In this document: positions 7,750-14,376 of the stretch, piece after piece
Position numbering within the stretch: position 1 is the first letter of the stretch
Layout of the letters: the number at the start of each line of letters is the position of its first letter
Source: DATFAS01 sp035254305
GTDB taxonomy: Bacteria; Bacillota; Bacilli; Aneurinibacillales; RAOX-1
DNA: 15,806 nucleotides
Reading direction: 5' to 3'
Assembly (NCBI GenBank): GCA_035254305.1
Contig: DATFAS010000173.1
Span: 1-15,806 of the forward strand
Position numbers and translations under genes: made by a program
The notes under the pieces: model-generated
Database searches by the model: none
What the model was told of the DNA's origin: nothing
What the model saw: the letters and a program-made list of their open reading frames with translations, nothing else

Positions 7750-8541
7750 TTATGTTATTCGATTTGCACCTAACCAAAAGAACTCTATTGGGTGCACTCG
7801 GAATCGATCTAAAAATTCAGATTGATGAAGTTCGAAAGCCCGACGCTTTCTTGCGAATTCCTGATGGGTTAGTTTCAATTGAAATATTGTCCCTTTTTGC
7901 AGACGTAACGGTGGAAGGAAAATCTTTCTGCCCCAATGTGGGAAATGAATAAGATAACTTAACAAAAATGACCGAAGCTTGCTTTGTTGCAGTGCTGCTA
8001 ATAGAAGATTCCGGGCAGCTCGGTGATCCGGGTTCGTGTCTTCTGGACGATTTAATATGATTGTTCCGGGTTTTACCCTTTCAATGACTTCCCGCATAAG
8101 TCGAAATGCAGATGCCTTAGAATAAGGTGCATTCGTTTGGTAAGCGAACGGGTACGCTGCTGTTGTTAGGTGTGTTTTCGGCGACCGAACAATCTTGTTT
8201 GGATTAGAGTTCTTAACAATCTTTAAACATGCTGTGTCTGGAAAACAAAGAAAGAAAAGGTGGTTCCGTGGTACCCCAAGGAGGTTTTCAGCGTTGATCG
8301 CTTCTTGATGTCGGAGAAATCCGAGACGAATAAATGACGACGAAACGGTCGGCAGATGAAGAAAATTTTGAACAGCACCATCGTATCCATCGCCTGTCGT
8401 TAAATATAGGACATATATCATTTTTCCTGCTTTCAGTGCACGTTGGATAAGTCCACCAGAGGATAGAATATCATCATCAGGGTGAGGCGCAATGATCAGG
8501 ATGGGGTTTGGAAGTTTGCGAACATCCAGTGTCTTAAACAG
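7750..8541 (-). CDS. PIG-L / LmbE family deacetylase, probable CTG start
   Basis: The family hydrolyses N-acetyl groups from sugars (GlcNAc-type substrates) using one zinc ion. The metal motif IIAPHPDDD and the GGLIQRALKAG helix lie upstream of the first ATG (8421), in the same frame and without a stop. The true N-terminus is therefore further up. The open frame reaches a TAA at 8566-8568 without any ATG, GTG or TTG. GGGAGG ends 7 nt before an in-frame CTG at 8541, which I take as the start, giving 263 residues. Ligands: His20, Asp23 and His173 in NPDHRAA; LTTGDGYDG follows the first strand. The only alternative near the ribosome binding site is ATT at 8547, which is too close. A start-region mutation is also possible. 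No signal peptide. It is divergent from the glycosyltransferase gene and has its own terminator. Confidence 0.78.
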   Translation of the reverse strand: MFKTLDVRKLPNPILIIAPHPDDDILSSGGLIQRALKAGKMIYVLYLTTGDGYDGAVQNFLHLPTVSSSFIRLGFLRHQEAINAENLLGVPRNHLFFLCFPDTACLKIVKNSNPNKIVRSPKTHLTTAAYPFAYQTNAPYSKASAFRLMREVIERVKPGTIILNRPEDTNPDHRAARNLLLAALQQSKLRSFLLSYLIHFPHWGRKIFLPPLRLQKGTIFQLKLTHQEFARKRRAFELHQSEFLDRFRVHPIEFFWLGANRIT

Positions 8542-8952
8542 ATCAATCCCTCCCGAACGTTGTATTTAATATTCTTTATATTCGATTGATCAAACTACGT
8601 GATAATCTTTAAAAAGAAGGGCTTTTTGAAAGAGTGTATACGGTTTTCCAAGAGGGGTAAACCAATGTAAAGCATCTCTCAAATGGGCATTGGAACAAAT
8701 TGTGGGGGGGTTACCAATTTAAGAACAGGTCTTACATAGCTACAAACTGATCAGTTTACATTAATATAGCCCAGTTTAAGAAAAAGGTATTGGGCGGATT
8801 TATACCACTCCCAATGTAAGGTACAGGGTTCCATTCGAATTTTATTTTTGGAGAAATGACATGTGCCGTTCCTTTTATCTATCACTATCATATCCTACTA
8901 TCATATAGGGCTTTATATGATGATGATTGTGTTCGAAAGGATGTGAGGTAAA
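8542..8952. other. Gap between divergent deacetylase and glycosyltransferase genes
   Basis: About 410 bp, AT-rich, with no gene I can support on either strand. It contains several short inverted repeats, such as CCAATG and CATTGG with a ~20-nt loop near 8670-8700. The repeat cluster and candidate promoter at 8884-8921 are listed separately. Confidence 0.5.
8884..8921 (+). promoter_or_regulatory. Candidate sigma-K -10 element and repeat cluster before the glycosyltransferase
   Basis: ACTATCATAT occurs twice, 13 bp apart (8884-8893 and 8897-8906). The second copy enters a perfect inverted repeat ATCATATA (8900-8907) / TATATGAT (8914-8921) with a 6-nt loop. CATATCCTA at 8889-8897 matches the sigma-K -10 consensus CATAnnnTA exactly, but no good AC-type -35 lies at the usual distance. 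ATATAGGGCTTT (8903-8914) matches 11 of 12 positions of the GerE site RWWTRGGYNNYY as I recall it. Mother-cell control is inferred. Confidence 0.35.
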
Positions 8953-9642
8953 ATGAGCGTTTCAATCATTACATGTACTAATAGAAAGCAATTTATCAAC
9001 AATATATTTGCAAATTATCATAGGCAAGTTGGGGTAAGAAAAGAATTGATTATTATTTTAAATAAAGATGACATGGATATTAACTTTTATAGAAAAACAG
9101 CGAGAAAATACAAAAATATATCCATCTTTCAATTACCTCAAAGAATTTCGCTAGGTCATTGTTTGAACTTTGCTGTTAAAAAAGCTAAATATCCTCTGAT
9201 CGCAAAATTTGACGACGATGATTATTATGCTCCCTATTACTTACACGATTCCATTCGAGTATTCCGGAATCCAAGGATCGATATTATAGGTAAATGTTCC
9301 CATTATGCCTATCTTGAAAGTAGGGATCTTCTAGTCATTCGCCTTCCAAACAGGGAAAATCGATTTATTCGATTTGTTACTGGCGCAACATTTATCATTC
9401 GAAAAAGAGTTTTTAATTACGTTCAGTTCGCCAATGTATCCCAAAATGAGGATGGGATATTCCTGCAAAGTTGCTGTCGAAAGGGTTTACAGATCTATTC
9501 TACTGATAGAAGAAATTACGTTTGTATTCGAAGGGCAAATAAAAATACCCACACCTGGAAAGTGAAAGATAGCTACATTCTTAGGGGGTCTAAGATTGTT
9601 GCATATACAAAAAATTACCGCTTGCTCATTCGTCGTAAATAA
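8953..9642 (+). CDS. Family 2 glycosyltransferase, CgeD-like
   Basis: 229 residues, ATG with GTGAGGT just upstream. A GT-A fold is visible. The N-terminal strand is MSVSIITCTNR, followed by QVGVRKELIIILNKDD and the conserved SLGHCLNFAVKKAKYPLIAKFDDDD, whose Asp cluster 87-90 forms the DxD metal/nucleotide site. NED at about 165-167 is a likely catalytic base, and the protein ends in the C-terminal pattern YVCIRRANKNTHTWK. The wording resembles the Bacillus spore maturation protein CgeD and its relatives (SIITCTxRxxFxxNIFxNYxRQ; YIRRxxxxHTW), but I cannot verify this by alignment. Role: transfer of a sugar from a nucleotide sugar, possibly onto the spore surface. No membrane segment. It shares the region with a sugar deacetylase, a beta-rich protein and an Asp-box protein. 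Confidence 0.85.
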   Translation: MSVSIITCTNRKQFINNIFANYHRQVGVRKELIIILNKDDMDINFYRKTARKYKNISIFQLPQRISLGHCLNFAVKKAKYPLIAKFDDDDYYAPYYLHDSIRVFRNPRIDIIGKCSHYAYLESRDLLVIRLPNRENRFIRFVTGATFIIRKRVFNYVQFANVSQNEDGIFLQSCCRKGLQIYSTDRRNYVCIRRANKNTHTWKVKDSYILRGSKIVAYTKNYRLLIRRK

Positions 9643-9827
9643 TGTTGGTACTATGTACTTTTACAATAGAAGATATAGAGATACATTTGAGGAGTAGACA
9701 AATCTACTCTTCTTATTTATTGGTCCTTTGGAACAAACTTCAGTGGTTTATTAACCCATTTCTTGTTGCACATAAGCATAGAAGAGAAACAAAGCGGATT
9801 TTTCCATTGATTTTGTTAAAAGCTTAA
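9642..9827 (+). CDS. Possible small ORF coupled to the glycosyltransferase
   Basis: 61 residues, not recognised. Its ATG overlaps the glycosyltransferase stop by one base (TAATG), a layout that allows translational coupling, but there is no separate ribosome binding site and the composition (basic, hydrophobic patches, no clear domain) is not convincing. It may be a remnant of a longer gene or a chance frame. Confidence 0.25.
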   Translation: MLVLCTFTIEDIEIHLRSRQIYSSYLLVLWNKLQWFINPFLVAHKHRRETKRIFPLILLKA

Positions 9828-9881
9828 ACAGCAATTGTTCCATTTACATACAGTGTATCAAAGGTAAAGGGGGAATCCGTA

Positions 9882-10232
9882 TTGCAAATTTCTGGTATTG
9901 TTGGTGGCGCAGGTATTATAATTCCTGCAAATACGATTTTGACCCGGCAGCAAATGGATCTCACCGTTCCCAGTGGCAAACGAATTGTCATCAAGGAACT
10001 TAATTTGTTTCTTTCCGGTTCAGCTGTACTACGGATTAAGGTAAAAGGTAATGCTAAATTTTTCGAGCATAGTTTTGACAATCTACCACTACGTGGAAAC
10101 TTTGTAATCTATCAAAATAAGGGTCCAGAGGATAAAGTCGTAACACTCCAAGTACAAATTAGAAATCCAGGCAATAAAAGACTTCGGATCCTTGCAAACA
10201 ATAGCTGGTGGTTTAAACTGCTTGTTGTTTAA
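9882..10232 (+). CDS. Unknown beta-rich small protein, TTG start
   Basis: 116 residues, no family recognised. Start at the TTG at 9882, with AAAGGGGG about 8 nt upstream; no ATG fits. The sequence alternates hydrophobic and charged residues (RIVIKELNLFLSGSAVLRIKVKG; VVTLQVQIRNPGNKRLRIL), which suggests a compact beta sandwich. There is no signal peptide or membrane helix, although the first 15 residues (ISGIVGGAGIIIP) are glycine- and isoleucine-rich. It ends WWFKLLVV at a 16-bp tandem repeat that supplies the stop codon. It follows the glycosyltransferase in the same direction and is closed by a bidirectional terminator. A surface or spore-coat role is a guess from context only. Confidence 0.65.
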   Translation: MQISGIVGGAGIIIPANTILTRQQMDLTVPSGKRIVIKELNLFLSGSAVLRIKVKGNAKFFEHSFDNLPLRGNFVIYQNKGPEDKVVTLQVQIRNPGNKRLRILANNSWWFKLLVV

Positions 10233-10249
10233 ACTGCTTGTTGTTTAAA
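10212..10249 (+). repeat. 16-bp tandem repeat, 2.4 copies
   Basis: TTTAAACTGCTTGTTG occurs at 10212-10227 and 10228-10243 without mismatches, followed by a partial TTTAAA. The first unit encodes FKLLV of the 116-aa protein, and the second brings the stop codon into frame because 16 is not a multiple of three. Confidence 0.9.
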
Positions 10250-10297
10250 GGGTTCGTTTGTTAAATCAAAAAATAAGGAACGGCATCGGAGTCAATA

Positions 10298-10330
10298 CAA
10301 TAAAACCACCAACAGTTGGTGGTTTTATTG
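10298..10330. terminator. Bidirectional terminator between convergent genes
   Basis: A perfect 16-bp inverted repeat around a single central A (arm CAATAAAACCACCAAC at 10298-10313, complement at 10315-10330). The arms end in an A run on one side and a T run on the other, so it can stop transcription from both the 116-aa gene and the convergent Asp-box gene. Confidence 0.85.
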
Positions 10331-10372
10331 GGTTTTATTCCATTGTTTTAGGTGAATGTTTAAATGGGACAT

Positions 10373-11740
10373 CTAGGGAATAATTGTAGTTGTAAATACA
10401 TCGGTTCGATTTGTGGTATTCCCCGAATTGGCTTTGACGAAAACAGGATGGAAGGCTTCTCCTATGGCAATCAAACCCTGGTAGTCTCCAAGACCACGAC
10501 CTCCGTTGGTTCTAGGGGCGGTTAACATATCGAAAGGTCCCGTAATCAGGAATTCTTCACCAAAACTTTTACCACCGTCTGTTGAAGTACGCAACCAATA
10601 ATTAGTGGGTAAAGTGGTGGTTTGTAAGCCTAATCCCCGAAAATCGTAATAGCTTACACCAACGACACCCTGAGCATTTACACGGATAGCGGGAACAAAA
10701 GTGGGGCTGCCCGTAGATGGGTTGACTCGAATTGGCAAACTCCAAGTAAATCCTCCATTGGTCGACCGGGAGCATGCGATTTCATTAAATTTCCCACCAC
10801 TAAAGCGTGAATCTTGCCATACAATATAAAGGTGACCGGTAAAGGGATCAATAGCTGGTTCAGGAATGATTGTGCCTGCCCGGATTAGTTCTTGGGTGTT
10901 TGGGTCCCTTACTGCAACGGAATGCTGCTTTGCAATAATTTTTGCAACCGACCAGGTTCTCCCCCCATTAATGGATCGCTGGACAGAGATATTCCGTCCC
11001 CGATTTGTTCCAGAGGTTATAATCCAGGTGAAAAAATTATAGAGGAAGCCTGTTCGAGGATTAATCACAATCTGATTCCCAATCGTTTGGTTTCCGACGC
11101 CTGGTGTAAAAATGATTCGGGGCGTACTCCAGGTTTTTCCCCCATCGGTAGTTTTGGAAAACCATGTAGGACCAGTTCTCGTAGCCAACCGGTCCCAAAC
11201 AAGGTAAGCAACGCCTGGTTTGATCGGGTCGGCAGTGATGGCGGGTTTATCATTAAAAATGGAAAACCCCTTATCGGCTTTGATCACCTGAAGATTATTC
11301 CACGTTCTTCCCCCGTTCATGGAAGTCACCACGGAAACTGCGGTATTGCCATTTGACTTTTGATTGAACGACAACCCGGATGCATAGGCAATCCCATCGG
11401 GTCCAATGGAAACCCACCCATCTACGGCACGATCATATCGAAGACCGTTCGGGGCACAGGCGCTAAATGGCAGCGGAGTTTCTCCCCAGGTCTGTCCTCG
11501 ATCCAATGAAAAACCGGCAACAATTCCATGAGCACTCCCGTTTGACCAACGATCTTGTTGCCAAACAGCAATGATATTGGAAGGATTCGTTGGATTGAAA
11601 GCTGCCCAAGGCTCAAATTCCGAATTGACAAAATTGGTTCCAGGACCGCCAATGGTACAATCGGCAAGGGGGCTGGGTCCGGATACTCGGATCAGTGGAG
11701 GATCCGACGGATTCTGCTGTTTGGATCGTGTTCTTGCCAT
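10373..11740 (-). CDS. Sialidase-like Asp-box (BNR) beta-propeller protein
   Basis: 455 residues, ATG with GAGGAG about 6 nt upstream. It contains six Asp-box repeats of the type SxDGGxTW: SLDRGQTW (78-85), SMNGGRTW (140-147), TTDGGKTW (197-204), SINGGRTW (256-263), STNGGFTW (326-333) and STDGGKSF (386-393). Spacing of 52-70 residues predicts a six-bladed propeller, the fold of exo-alpha-sialidases and other BNR proteins. The sialidase catalytic triad cannot be confirmed (no clear N-terminal RIP/FRIP arginine motif), so activity on sialic acid is not claimed; a sugar-binding or other glycosidase role is equally possible. No signal peptide: the N-terminus is MARTRSKQQNPSDPP, basic and polar. 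A protein that stays in the mother cell and coats the spore would fit, by inference. Confidence 0.85.
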   Translation of the reverse strand: MARTRSKQQNPSDPPLIRVSGPSPLADCTIGGPGTNFVNSEFEPWAAFNPTNPSNIIAVWQQDRWSNGSAHGIVAGFSLDRGQTWGETPLPFSACAPNGLRYDRAVDGWVSIGPDGIAYASGLSFNQKSNGNTAVSVVTSMNGGRTWNNLQVIKADKGFSIFNDKPAITADPIKPGVAYLVWDRLATRTGPTWFSKTTDGGKTWSTPRIIFTPGVGNQTIGNQIVINPRTGFLYNFFTWIITSGTNRGRNISVQRSINGGRTWSVAKIIAKQHSVAVRDPNTQELIRAGTIIPEPAIDPFTGHLYIVWQDSRFSGGKFNEIACSRSTNGGFTWSLPIRVNPSTGSPTFVPAIRVNAQGVVGVSYYDFRGLGLQTTTLPTNYWLRTSTDGGKSFGEEFLITGPFDMLTAPRTNGGRGLGDYQGLIAIGEAFHPVFVKANSGNTTNRTDVFTTTIIP

Positions 11741-11804
11741 AATAATCTCCTCTCATTATGTTAGACTGAAGTAACTTGGATCAAGAATTTTCAGTATGTG
11801 AAAA

Positions 11805-12130
11805 TTAAACCAGAACCCCAAAGGCATCATGTACTTTTCTGGAAAAAGCAAGTGGTTTATCTTCCGATTGAAAATGTACATACATGACGTGGGATTATCA
11901 AAAAACCAATGGTTGTGATGGCTGTTACTGTAACCCCATGTTTACGAAGGATTGATACAAAAGGATCCACTTCTTCTTGCAGCAATATAAATTGACCAAA
12001 ATTAAGGGCACGACCTTGTTTATCCAAATTTCCGAAGGAAATTTGTTCGGTTGCTGCAAAGGCGTTGCGTCTCCCAAAAATCGTCAGGTTTTGAAGTACA
12101 TCACGTGGTATGGTTGCTACACCTTGTTAC
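11805..12130 (-). pseudogene. Frameshifted DUF1259 remnant
   Basis: Minus-strand translation from about 12120 reads VATIPRDVLQNLTIFGRR, then NAFAATEQISFGNLDKQGRA and LNFGQFILLQEEVDPFVSIL, then RKHGVTVTA. This is the DUF1259 (LppY/LpqO-like) pattern. The expected HNHWFFDNP follows in a second frame, RHV in a third, and VHFQSEDKPLAFSRKV-HDAFGVLV with a stop at 11805-11807 after another shift. At least three indels are therefore needed in ~60 bp. An in-frame TAA lies just upstream of the first conserved residues, so the N-terminal half is also lost. The family function is unknown (possibly metal- or sugar-binding through the HNH region). It is clearly dead, and its last codons sit 65 bp upstream of the Asp-box gene. 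Confidence 0.75.
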
Positions 12131-12407
12131 CATATTAGATGACAAATGATCCTGTTTGTGCACAAAAACTTCTCTAATTAACCTCATTTTTTGTTTTGAA
12201 AAATAGGGATAGGAATTACTTAAGGAAGGGGAAAAGGGATATTTTTAATGTAGTTTGAGGTTGTTTAATGTATAACAGCAGTGTTTTTTGGAGTGGAGGG
12301 ACGAAGTTGCTCTTCTTCACTTTGTTTTGATCTTCGTAGTAGGCTTATCTTCTTTTAACTATCTCTACTGATACTAGAAAGGAAAAATAAAAAACTATGT
12401 TTTTCAC
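12131..12407. other. AT-rich spacer before the DUF3231 gene
   Basis: About 280 bp with no supportable gene. AAAGGA at about 12378 is too far from the DUF3231 ATG to act as its ribosome binding site. I see no clear promoter. Confidence 0.4.
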
Positions 12408-12710
12408 ATGGATAAGGCTTTCTTCGTTAATCAAAAGAGTGCCAGTATTACGGGTAATCTAACTGCGCTAGAAGTATCCATACTCTGGAACCAGTATTTG
12501 GGTGACGGTTTAGCAATCTGCGTCTTTAAGTATTTCCTTAACACGGTAAAGGACAAGGAACTCAAAGCACATATGGAATTTGCATTGCAATTATCACAAA
12601 GTCATATCAATGAGATAACCAAGTTTTTCAAGAAAGCCAATTTTCAGTTGCCAATGGGTTTTACTGAACAAGATGTTAATGTGATACTGACAAAATCTAA
12701 GGAGATGTAA
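12408..12710 (+). CDS. DUF3231 family protein, truncated
   Basis: 100 residues. The region LTALEVSILWNQYLGDGLAI, then CVFKYFLNTVKDKELKAHME, and later FKKANFQLPMGFTEQDVNV is typical of the first repeat of DUF3231, a Bacillales ferritin-like helical-bundle family that normally has two such repeats and ~330-340 residues. Here the homology stops after DVNV, and the frame ends 10 codons later (ILTKSKEM), so only about a quarter to a third of the family length remains. The expected continuation (about LNAPRLFSD) is not found in another frame nearby. No ribosome binding site precedes the ATG at normal distance. It is probably a decaying gene; function unknown. Confidence 0.55.
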   Translation: MDKAFFVNQKSASITGNLTALEVSILWNQYLGDGLAICVFKYFLNTVKDKELKAHMEFALQLSQSHINEITKFFKKANFQLPMGFTEQDVNVILTKSKEM

Positions 12711-12773
12711 TTTGAATTTTGTTGGATAATGTTTATGATAACTAATATTCGATAGCGATATCACTGAAAAAAG

Positions 12774-12796
12774 GCTGCTAAGGGGCAGCATTTTTT
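12774..12796 (+). terminator. Terminator after the DUF3231 fragment
   Basis: GCTGC (12774-12778) pairs with GCAGC (12785-12789), with an additional T-G pair, followed by a 6-T run at 12791-12796. Short stem but good T run, about 65 bp after the stop. Confidence 0.6.
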
Positions 12797-13140
12797 ATTG
12801 CGACGGGGATCAAGAGTTTAATAGACCAAGAAATGGCTTTCAAACGAAGGAAGCCTTTCTTTATTGAGTTATTGGCAGATTTTCTTCAATAACTCGGATA
12901 TGACCAAAACCCAATTTGTACTATAAAAATGGAACTTGATTATAGAAATGGAATTGAGACCTGACTAAAGCCTCGAACTAAGAAAATTTTTCGTCATGAA
13001 GAAATGTACCGTAACCGAAGGTTTTTGACACCATGCCATACTTCAAAATCGAATAAATGAGAAGTTATTTGAAAAAAGGGGAAATCAGTTTTTCCTGATA
13101 GATATGTTTGTATTTGTTGAATATGGACAGAACTTGAATA
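12797..13140. other. Gene-free region with short repeats
   Basis: About 340 bp without a supportable gene. It holds a perfect 9-bp inverted repeat GAGTTATTG (12866-12874) / CAATAACTC (12887-12895) with a 12-nt loop. It also holds a 19-bp imperfect tandem repeat (12922-12940 and 12941-12959, beginning TATAAAAATGGAA and TATAGAAATGGAA). The origin of these is unknown. Confidence 0.5.
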
Positions 13141-13153
13141 GGAGGGATGTAGA

Positions 13154-13338
13154 ATGTCTGTATCGGATAAGAAACGAAGCAGTGGCTATCAAATGAACCA
13201 GGAAAAAGTCGTACTACAATAAGTGAGTTGGTATGTGATAATACAAAAACACCTACAGTTAAAACTCTCCAAAAGTTCTTGAAAGAATTACGTGGTATAG
13301 ACCCAAGAATAAAAGTTGATGATTTTTGGGACATGTGA
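13154..13338 (+). pseudogene. Broken XRE-type helix-turn-helix regulator
   Basis: GGAGGG (13141-13146) lies 7 nt before an ATG that opens a 22-codon frame (MSVSDKKRSSGYQMNQEKVV). The next frame then continues PGKSRTTISELVCDNTKTP, TVKTLQKFLKELRGIDPRIK, VDDFWDM and stops at 13336-13338. This is the recognition helix and C-terminal part of a small Cro/C1-type regulator (compare the usual TTISxLvxgkTknPtvkTLqKi ending in vddFw). The N-terminal helix pieces are present but shortened, so the gene has lost several codons and carries a frameshift. Its TGA overlaps the ATG of the next gene (TGATG), indicating that the two were translationally coupled. Confidence 0.65.
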
Positions 13339-13754
13339 TGCTACACAAAATTGGTTTATACAAGCCGTTAATTATTACTATATTCCTTCTAATCGCAGCT
13401 TGGTGTTTTGGAGATTGGAGAAATTGGCGGAAATATTACTCAACCATACTTTTTGCAATACTCGTGGATTTTTTTAGTTCTATTCTCATGTATCAATACT
13501 CGTTATGGCATTTTGAAAAAGCACCGCCTTTTATCCCAAATGATACCATTGCAGATTTTATGATAGCATTTACAAATTTCCCTCCAATGATCTTGCTTTA
13601 TCTTTCACGATATCCGTATAAGTTGAAACTTTGGAGACAAGTAATTTATATCGTTTTATGGGCTGCTGTATTTACGTTCGTTGAATGGATATTTGTAATT
13701 ACAAAAATGATGACCTATTATCACGGATGGAATTTAACGCATTCTAGGGTTTAG
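13338..13754 (+). CDS. Multi-pass membrane protein (CBO0543-like), C-terminus cut
   Basis: 138 residues from ATG 13338, whose first base is shared with the stop of the regulator remnant. Four membrane segments: about 8-24, 33-52, 70-88 and 100-118. Conserved-looking motifs are GDWRNWRKYY, FVPNDTIADF-type (FIPNDTIADFMIAFTNFP), LYLSRYPYK and MTYYHGWNL. I recall similar Bacillales proteins of the CBO0543 group continuing for another ~40 residues after HGWNL. Here the frame runs into six unrelated codons (THSRV) where the recombinase sequence begins. The gene is therefore probably truncated by recombination. Function unknown; an HTH partner upstream suggests a regulated membrane protein. Confidence 0.5.
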   Translation: MLHKIGLYKPLIITIFLLIAAWCFGDWRNWRKYYSTILFAILVDFFSSILMYQYSLWHFEKAPPFIPNDTIADFMIAFTNFPPMILLYLSRYPYKLKLWRQVIYIVLWAAVFTFVEWIFVITKMMTYYHGWNLTHSRV

Positions 13755-14376
13755 CCCATACACATTAAAGGCTTATTCGCTTCAGTTGAAGGCCCTCACT
13801 CGTGAAATAGGGGATTTGGAACTAGAAGACGTAACCTTGCCATTACTAAAAGAATATTTGGCTAAACAGTTCGAACGTCTCAAGCCCAGTAGTTTGGGTC
13901 ATCGCATTCGATTCATAAGCTCCCTTTTTCGATATGTTTTTGAAGAAGGCTATATTCCACGTAATCCAACACTCAAACTAAAGGAACCGAAATTAGATAA
14001 GAGAATCCCAAAATTTCTAATCGAAGAAGATGTGATTCATCTTAAGATATCATGTCAGTCCCTCCGGGATCATGCGTTATTACAATTCCTGTACTCCACC
14101 GGTTGCCGTGTGGGAGAGGCTCATCGATTAAATATAGAGGATATCAATTGGGAAAATGGATCTACTATTGTCAATGGGAAGGGTTTTAAACAACGTGAGG
14201 ATTATTTTACAACTGAATGAAAAGTATGGCTGAAGAAGTATTTAGATAGCCGAGAAGATAACTGTGAGGCGTTGTTTGTAACTGAACGCAACCCAATTCG
14301 TAGGATGACTATCCTGACCCTCCGTAACTCTGTAAAATTGATTGCAGCCCGTGGAAGGATTCCTGTCAACGATTTT
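13744..14376 (+). pseudogene. Tyrosine recombinase, copy 1 (N-terminal and central part)
   Basis: The frame opens without a start codon at LGFSPYTLKAYSLQLKALTR, already inside the N-terminal SAM-like domain. It runs through LPLLKEYLAKQFERLKPSSL and reaches the catalytic-domain box I (STGCRVGEAHRLNIEDINW, catalytic Arg). An in-frame TGA (14218-14220) follows YFTTE, after which the same frame continues KVWLKKYLDSREDNCEALFV, TERNPIRRM and SVKLIAARGRIPV. Homology ends near 14370, so box II (HxxR) and the catalytic Tyr are missing. XerD/phage-integrase type. The left end abuts the truncated membrane protein gene. The missing part is present in the second copy 0.8 kb downstream. Confidence 0.8.
14249..14367 (+). 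repeat. Direct repeat unit A (shared by both recombinase copies)
   Basis: Nearly identical to 15124-15237 (a few substitutions and one 5-nt deletion in the second copy). It encodes the SREDNCEALFV to RGRIPV part of the recombinase. Confidence 0.85.

Noticed and set aside
10892..11356. 154-residue plus-strand frame
   Set aside because: It lies entirely antisense to the Asp-box gene, with no ribosome binding site and a composition (Pro, Ser, Arg rich) typical of a shadow frame.
7607..12959. CRISPR array
   Set aside because: The repeats in this range are short, differ from each other and lack regular spacers; no cas genes are visible.
13065..13334. 89-residue minus-strand frame
   Set aside because: It is antisense to the regulator remnant, which has recognisable HTH sequence in the plus direction; no ribosome binding site.
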